DNA of 10,445 nucleotides, taken from NCBI GenBank assembly GCA_035591015.1, contig JAXIUW010224841.1, positions 1-10,445 on the forward strand, read 5' to 3'. The position numbers were made by a program, and so were the translations under genes. Under the pieces are notes generated by a model. That model was given only the letters and a program-made list of their open reading frames with translations. It was not told the origin of the DNA and made no database searches. The DNA is from Cephalothrix simula. Its lineage: Eukaryota; Nemertea; Palaeonemertea; Archinemertea; Cephalotrichidae. Positions within the stretch are counted from its first letter, which is position 1. Each line of letters begins with the position of its first letter. Positions 7,208 to 10,445 of this stretch are shown piece by piece.

Positions 7208-7706
7208 TTTTCCGAAGCTACACTGCATTCCAAGTCATTATGCAAGTAATATTTTATAGTTTTTCACCCTCCAAAAAGGTTTTTAAGAATTTTTTCGGCT
7301 GCCATGTGATGAATACAATGACAGCATTGTACCGTTCCAATGATCTTCACATGTCAAGGGCCAAATTCGCAAAAGTGGAAAATCTAATTTTCCGATTTAT
7401 CATGTAAGTCCACAAATTTTGAAAATATATGCTGATTACATTCTGGTGTTTCTTCAACGTTACAACATAATGATTTGACACAACATAAGGCATTAGACCA
7501 GTGATTTTGAATGCAGCAAATAATGTATCCATCATCCATATCACTAAACGAAAATGTAATTTTTATCTATTTTTTGAATATTCATGATCATTCATATAGC
7601 ATTAAGGATTTAATGTCAGAAAATTTTATTGCACGTATTGCACAAAGGTGAAAAACTAAAGAAATATCATTTCCATAATGACTTGAAATGCAGCGTACAA
7701 GGAAAG
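7208..7706. mobile_element. Inverted-repeat element, possible MITE remnant
   Basis: Bases 7208-7270 and the reverse complement of 7645-7706 share a run of about 60 bp, including TGCATTCCAAGTCATTATG against TGCATTTCAAGTCATTATG and a common TAGTTTTTCACC. About 375 bp separate the arms. Target duplications are not clear. The enclosed cysteine-rich frame at 7384-7543 may belong to this element rather than to copy 4. Confidence 0.5.
7384..7543 (-). CDS. Cysteine-rich reading frame, possible exon of copy 4
   Basis: Following an acceptor-like CATTTTCGTTTAG, the minus strand stays open for about 52 codons to TAG. It starts DMDDGYIICCIQNHW and goes on through ALCCVKSLCCNVEE and ETPEC, with eight cysteines including three CC pairs. 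DDGYIIC resembles an Ig F strand and falls where exon 3 of copy 4 would lie, but the splice phase does not match copy 2 and the region sits inside an inverted repeat. An overlapping frame (7347-7544) is the longer ATG-initiated ORF but is hydrophobic and featureless. It could be a real exon, a piece of another Cys-rich gene, or chance. Confidence 0.22.
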
Positions 7707-7817
7707 TAATTTTAAAATGCTGCCATTCTTTATCAAAACTAGTGCAATGGTTTCACCAAGAACGGGATCACATACATGTAGTGATGTTGATTATCTTTCA
7801 TATTCCAGGGGTCCCAC

Positions 7818-7915
7818 TCATTTTTTGACACAGAATATAGGAAATATAGGGAATTTGACTCGATAAGCAGATAAACAAAATATTGCGAGTTTTCCTGTAT
7901 AAGGCACTTCCTTTT
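7818..7915 (-). pseudogene. Probable broken exon 2 of copy 4
   Basis: After CCCGCAGTTTTCAG the frame fits the phase-1 end of exon 1 (G + AA = Glu). It reads EKEVPYTGKLAIFCLSAYRV, whose FC-x-x-A-Y lines up with the YFCDAYFSRY stretch of copy 2 exon 2. It then hits TGA after FCVKK. In the next frame the sequence continues KKMSGTPGI, comparable with TKNGSILGI of copy 2, so a one-base change in the A6 run near 7821-7826 would explain the break. The intron would be only 63 bp. Either copy 4 is a pseudogene, or the exon uses another donor before the stop. Confidence 0.4.
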
Positions 7916-7978
7916 CTGAAAACTGCGGGAACCAGAATTGCTTTTAATTTTCTGGAAACATTTTTACAAGTAACTTAC

Positions 7979-8210
7979 CTTTATTCCGAGGTATTATGCA
8001 TGCCGTGCTACAGTATAATATTATTCCATTAAGAGGGGTTTCAAAATTTAAGTACCAATCGAATTCACACCTTTTAACGGTGATGCATTCCTTCCAAGTA
8101 CACAAAATAGATACATTGGTTCCTTTTTCTGCAAAAGACGAAACCTCCAATTCAAGTTCTTGCTGTGTAAAGGTAACTAAAAATCCAAAAACAAATACTA
8201 AAGTTAGCAT
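7979..8210 (-). CDS. Copy 4, first coding exon
   Basis: Encodes 77 residues plus one base. MLTLVFVFGFLVTFTQQ is a signal peptide. The mature part has EVSSFAEKGTNVSILC with W two residues on, the five-cysteine pattern C-x4-C-x5-C-x18-C-x3-C, and DWYLNFETPLNGIILYC. It is the most diverged member (LNFETPLNG for LNYETPxHG; no LLL at the mature start), yet the frame, cysteines and splice donor (AATAAAG|GTAAGT, phase 1) are intact. An NVS sequon is present. This intactness contrasts with the broken exon 2 just downstream, so either the exon was recently in use or it still splices elsewhere. Confidence 0.6.
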
Positions 8211-8322
8211 AATATTTTCGTAAAACTAATTGATTCTTAGTTTTTTTTCTTTTTTAATTTAAGTGAAAACTTAACACACTCTTATTTTCAATGATGGACA
8301 ACTTAAATTATATTTCATCAAA

Positions 8323-8348
8323 GAGGCGTTTTTAATCAAGAACAATCA
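8323..8348 (-). promoter_or_regulatory. Conserved TATA-like block upstream of copy 4
   Basis: The minus strand reads TGATTGT, TCTTG, then ATTAAAAACGCCTC, ungapped against the other three. It lies about 113 bp before the ATG. The bases after it (TTTGATGAAAT) differ from those in the other copies, so the conserved part ends sharply. Confidence 0.48.
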
Positions 8349-8354
8349 GTGGGG

Positions 8355-8770
8355 TTCAGACCCATGCAAAGCAGATAGACCAATAAAATTTAAAAAAAAA
8401 ACATTTCAAAAACATTCTATGGAACAAATGATAAAAACCTATCCGAAAATAGAAAATTAAAACGAATTTTTAATGAATATTTTGCAGAATTCCAAAATGT
8501 TGCATTGCACGAATTATAAACAGGGAACAAAATGCTATTCACAATTCTTTTGATCATATTTATGGGTGGAATGCACCAACGAAACTCCAACTTTAAAAAA
8601 AGGGATAAGTTATGATTAATCTTATTTTTTTCGTTAAGTTGTCATTCTGAGCCTATGGCCACGAGTAACTTAATACTTATTAAGTCAATTGTGTTTTAGA
8701 TAAAATAATTACACAATACAAAATTACACAATGGTTTATAATTTTTACGTGTAACCCTTAACACTGTTGT
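8355..8770. other. AT-rich spacer with one short signal-peptide-like frame
   Basis: Mostly AT-rich with poly-A runs and a repeated AAATTACACAAT word near 8710-8733. The only notable item is a 27-codon plus-strand frame at 8532-8615, listed separately. Confidence 0.4.
8532..8615 (+). CDS. Short ORF with signal-peptide-like start (doubtful)
   Basis: It reads MLFTILLIIFMGGMHQ followed by a short basic tail and TGA, 27 codons in all. The hydrophobic start resembles a signal peptide, so this could be the first exon of a plus-strand gene, but no donor or downstream exon is evident before the foldback elements. AT-rich DNA makes such stretches by chance. Confidence 0.12.
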   Translation: MLFTILLIIFMGGMHQRNSNFKKRDKL

Positions 8771-8772
8771 TA

Positions 8773-9305
8773 GGGGGGAGCAATCAGGCCTTACTCTTGG
8801 ATATTGCCGTTAAGTGATTTATTTGTTTTAACATGATAATAGAAGACCCCTGATACACATTAGGGGTTGCAGAAATCATTTTTGAGATAGTCCATAGCGT
8901 TTTTGTGATTTTGGCCCTGACTCGGCCTCAAATTCCGTTTTTTTCAAATATCTTGGAATCTATTGCATTTAGACCCTATAAATGTATTACAAGCTTAATA
9001 GAAATCGCCTATTCCGTGTCGATTGAGACCATTCCCATGTTGCTGGAGTGATTCTGTGACCTAGTATGGCAGTTTTGGGGTCAACTATAGGTCAACTTAC
9101 TGATACCCCACGTATTCTCCTTGATCCTTGGTCAGACAAATAGACCCTATAAAGATATTGGAAGCTGAATATAAATCGGCTATTCCGCGTCGATAGAGAC
9201 CAGTCCCATCATGCTGGGGCGATCGACGCGGAATAGCCGATTTCTATTCAGCTTGCTATACCTTTATAGGGTCTAAATGTAATATTTAAAAAATGGAATT
9301 TCAGG
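8773..9305. mobile_element. Foldback element 1, truncated
   Basis: It starts after TA at 8771 with GGGGGGAGCAATCAGGCC and runs through an arm of about 340 bp (TTGGATATTGCCG, GAAGACCCCTGATACAC, CGGCCTCAAATTCCG). Its far end, 9222-9305, is an inverted copy of part of the same arm (compare 8929-9020) and breaks off before the terminal G-tract. It joins element 2 directly. The outer arms of 8773 and 10109 are also complementary, so the two elements may instead be one element with a copy inserted. No coding capacity seen. Confidence 0.65.
9142..9274. repeat. Near-perfect palindrome, 53-bp arms
   Basis: 9142-9194 and the reverse complement of 9222-9274 match over almost their whole length, with a 27-bp loop between. 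The core is CGGCTATTCCGCGTCGAT against ATCGACGCGGAATAGCCG. Single-stranded DNA or RNA from here would form a long hairpin. It is where the two arm copies of foldback element 1 meet. Confidence 0.85.
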
Positions 9306-9307
9306 TA

Positions 9308-10109
9308 GTGGGGGGGGGGAAGCAATCAGGCCTTTCTCTTGGATATTGCCGTAAAGTAATTTAATTGTTTTAACTTGATAATTGAAGACCCCTAGTACAC
9401 CTTAGGTGTTGCAGAAATCATTATATGATAGTCCCTAGCGTTTTAGTGATTTTGGGCCTTGACGAGGCCTCAAATTCCGTTTTTTTTTTCAAATATCTTG
9501 GAATCTATTACATTCAGACCCTATAAAGGTAATCTGGTAATGCAAAAAAAGCTGAATAGAAATCACCTATTCTGTGTCGATTGAGACCAGTCCCAACAAG
9601 CTGGGGTGATTCTGAGACTTTTTATGGCATTTTGGGGGTAAAATTTTTACTCATCATTTTTTGCCTAACATCATTGATCCTTTTAGACACCAAAACAGGT
9701 CTTCAAATAAAATCGAATGATCTCTAATAGTAAATGAAGGTCGTCTGGAATTATCAAAAAAAGTTAGTTTAGTCTTGACTTTGCAGGATGGGCATCAGTA
9801 AGTTGACGTATAGTTGACCCTAAAGTGCCATATAAGGTCACAGAATCACTCCAGCAAACATGGGAATGGTCTCAATCGACGCGGATTAGGCAATTTCTAT
9901 TCAGCTTGTAATACATTTATAGGGATATTGGAAAAAAACGGAATTTGAGGCCGCGTCAGGCCCAAAATCATAAAAACGCAGGGACTATCTCAAAAATGAT
10001 TTCTGAAATCCCTAATGTGTATCAGGGGTCTTCTATTAACAAGTTAAAACAAATAAATCACTGAACGGCAATATCCAAGAGAAAGTCCTGATTGCTCTCC
10101 CCCCCCCCC
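9308..10109. mobile_element. Foldback element 2 with long inverted arms and TA flanks
   Basis: The left arm (9308 to about 9640) and right arm (about 9790 to 10109, reverse complement) share the terminal G-tract, GCAATCAGG, TCTTGGATATTGCCG, GAAGACCCCT and GGCCTCAAATTCCG in the same order. TA dinucleotides flank both ends (9306-9307, 10110-10111), fitting TA target-site duplication as in Tc1/mariner-type elements, though G-tract ends are unusual and I leave it unclassified. The centre of about 150 bp is unique and encodes nothing evident. The right arm extends its match (GTCAACTATA, GTCAACTTACTGAT) into the left arm of element 1. Confidence 0.75.
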
Positions 10110-10149
10110 TAGGGGTAAGTAGATAGAAAAGGCCGGTTCTGCTACAGGT

Positions 10150-10171
10150 TGACCTTATGAGGTCATGACCT
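10150..10171. other. Cluster of TGACCT / AGGTCA words with a perfect palindrome
   Basis: AGGTCATGACCT (10160-10171) is a perfect 12-bp palindrome, preceded by TGACCT at 10150-10155. AGGTCA is the nuclear receptor half-site, and this arrangement is an inverted repeat with no spacer. Binding is not shown; it may simply be the degenerate edge of the minisatellite that follows. Confidence 0.3.
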
Positions 10172-10177
10172 GACCAT

Positions 10178-10363
10178 GACCTTTTATCGCGTGTCCTCAC
10201 GTGACCTTTTATCGCGTGTCCTCACGTGACCTCTTATCGCGTGTCCTCACATGACCTTTAATCTCATGTCCTCACATGACCTTTTATCTCATGTCCTCAC
10301 ATGGCCTTTTATCTCCTGTCCTTTTATCGCGCGTCCTTTTATCGCGTATCCTCTTATCGCGTG
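10178..10363. repeat. Minisatellite: five 25-bp units then three ~15-bp units
   Basis: Units of 25 bp start at 10178, 10203, 10228, 10253 and 10278 (GACCTTTTATCGCG then TGTCCTCACGT). A partial unit at 10303 leads into 13-15 bp units at 10321, 10336 and 10351 that keep only CTTTTATCGCG-type sequence. Units 4 and 5 read ATCTCATG in place of ATCGCGTG, fitting loss of CpG. Junctions between early units form CACGTG. There are no unique spacers, so it is not a CRISPR array. Confidence 0.9.
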
Positions 10364-10445
10364 TTACCGTTATCAACTCCAGAAAAAATGCTTTTCCCTC
10401 ACAATTTTACAAGATGATCAACATCTAGTAGGCCTTGGGACCTTA

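Noticed and set aside
10178-10363. CRISPR-like regular repeats
   Set aside because: Units are directly abutting with no unique spacers, and the setting is eukaryotic.

Overview
The window looks like intron-containing, AT-rich animal nuclear DNA: there are no operons or ribosome binding sites, and coding pieces end at consensus splice donors. It also carries short inverted-repeat transposons, satellites and a tRNA-derived repeat head. I lean to a marine invertebrate, possibly a bivalve mollusc, from the general texture (many TACATGTA-type words, MITEs, tRNA-type SINE), but nothing proves the taxon.

The main content is a tandem family of small secreted-protein genes, all on the minus strand. 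Four first exons are visible (356-587, 2434-2674, 3661-3895, 7979-8210). Each has a signal peptide and an Ig-like 'GxxVxIxCxW' stretch. Each has five cysteines in the fixed pattern C-x4-C-x5-C-x18/19-C-x3-C and a core LN[YF]ETPx[HN]GI. Each ends in the same codon phase at a GTAAGT donor. Upstream of every one sits a 26-bp ungapped conserved block with a TATA-like AATAAAAAC. Only copy 2 has clear downstream exons (1451-1608 and 1238-1378); joined in phase they give about 179 residues. The exon-2 candidates of copies 3 and 4 are broken, and copy 1 runs off the left edge. This suggests either independent paralogues with decaying tails, or several promoter-plus-first-exon units sharing one set of downstream exons.

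The rest is mostly repeats. From left to right: a MITE with 3-bp TTA duplications inside intron 1 of copy 2 (1818-2363); a decayed protein-coding element and a tRNA-like SINE head (4035-5014) upstream of copy 3; a second, inverted MITE copy (5666-6079); about 3.5 units of a ~236-240 bp satellite (6278-7139); an inverted repeat around a cysteine-rich reading frame (7208-7706); long-arm foldback elements with G-tract ends and TA duplications (8773-10109); and a 25-bp minisatellite rich in TGACCT and CACGTG words (10178-10363).

All assignments come from reading the sequence by eye. No splice junction, homology search or expression evidence was available.
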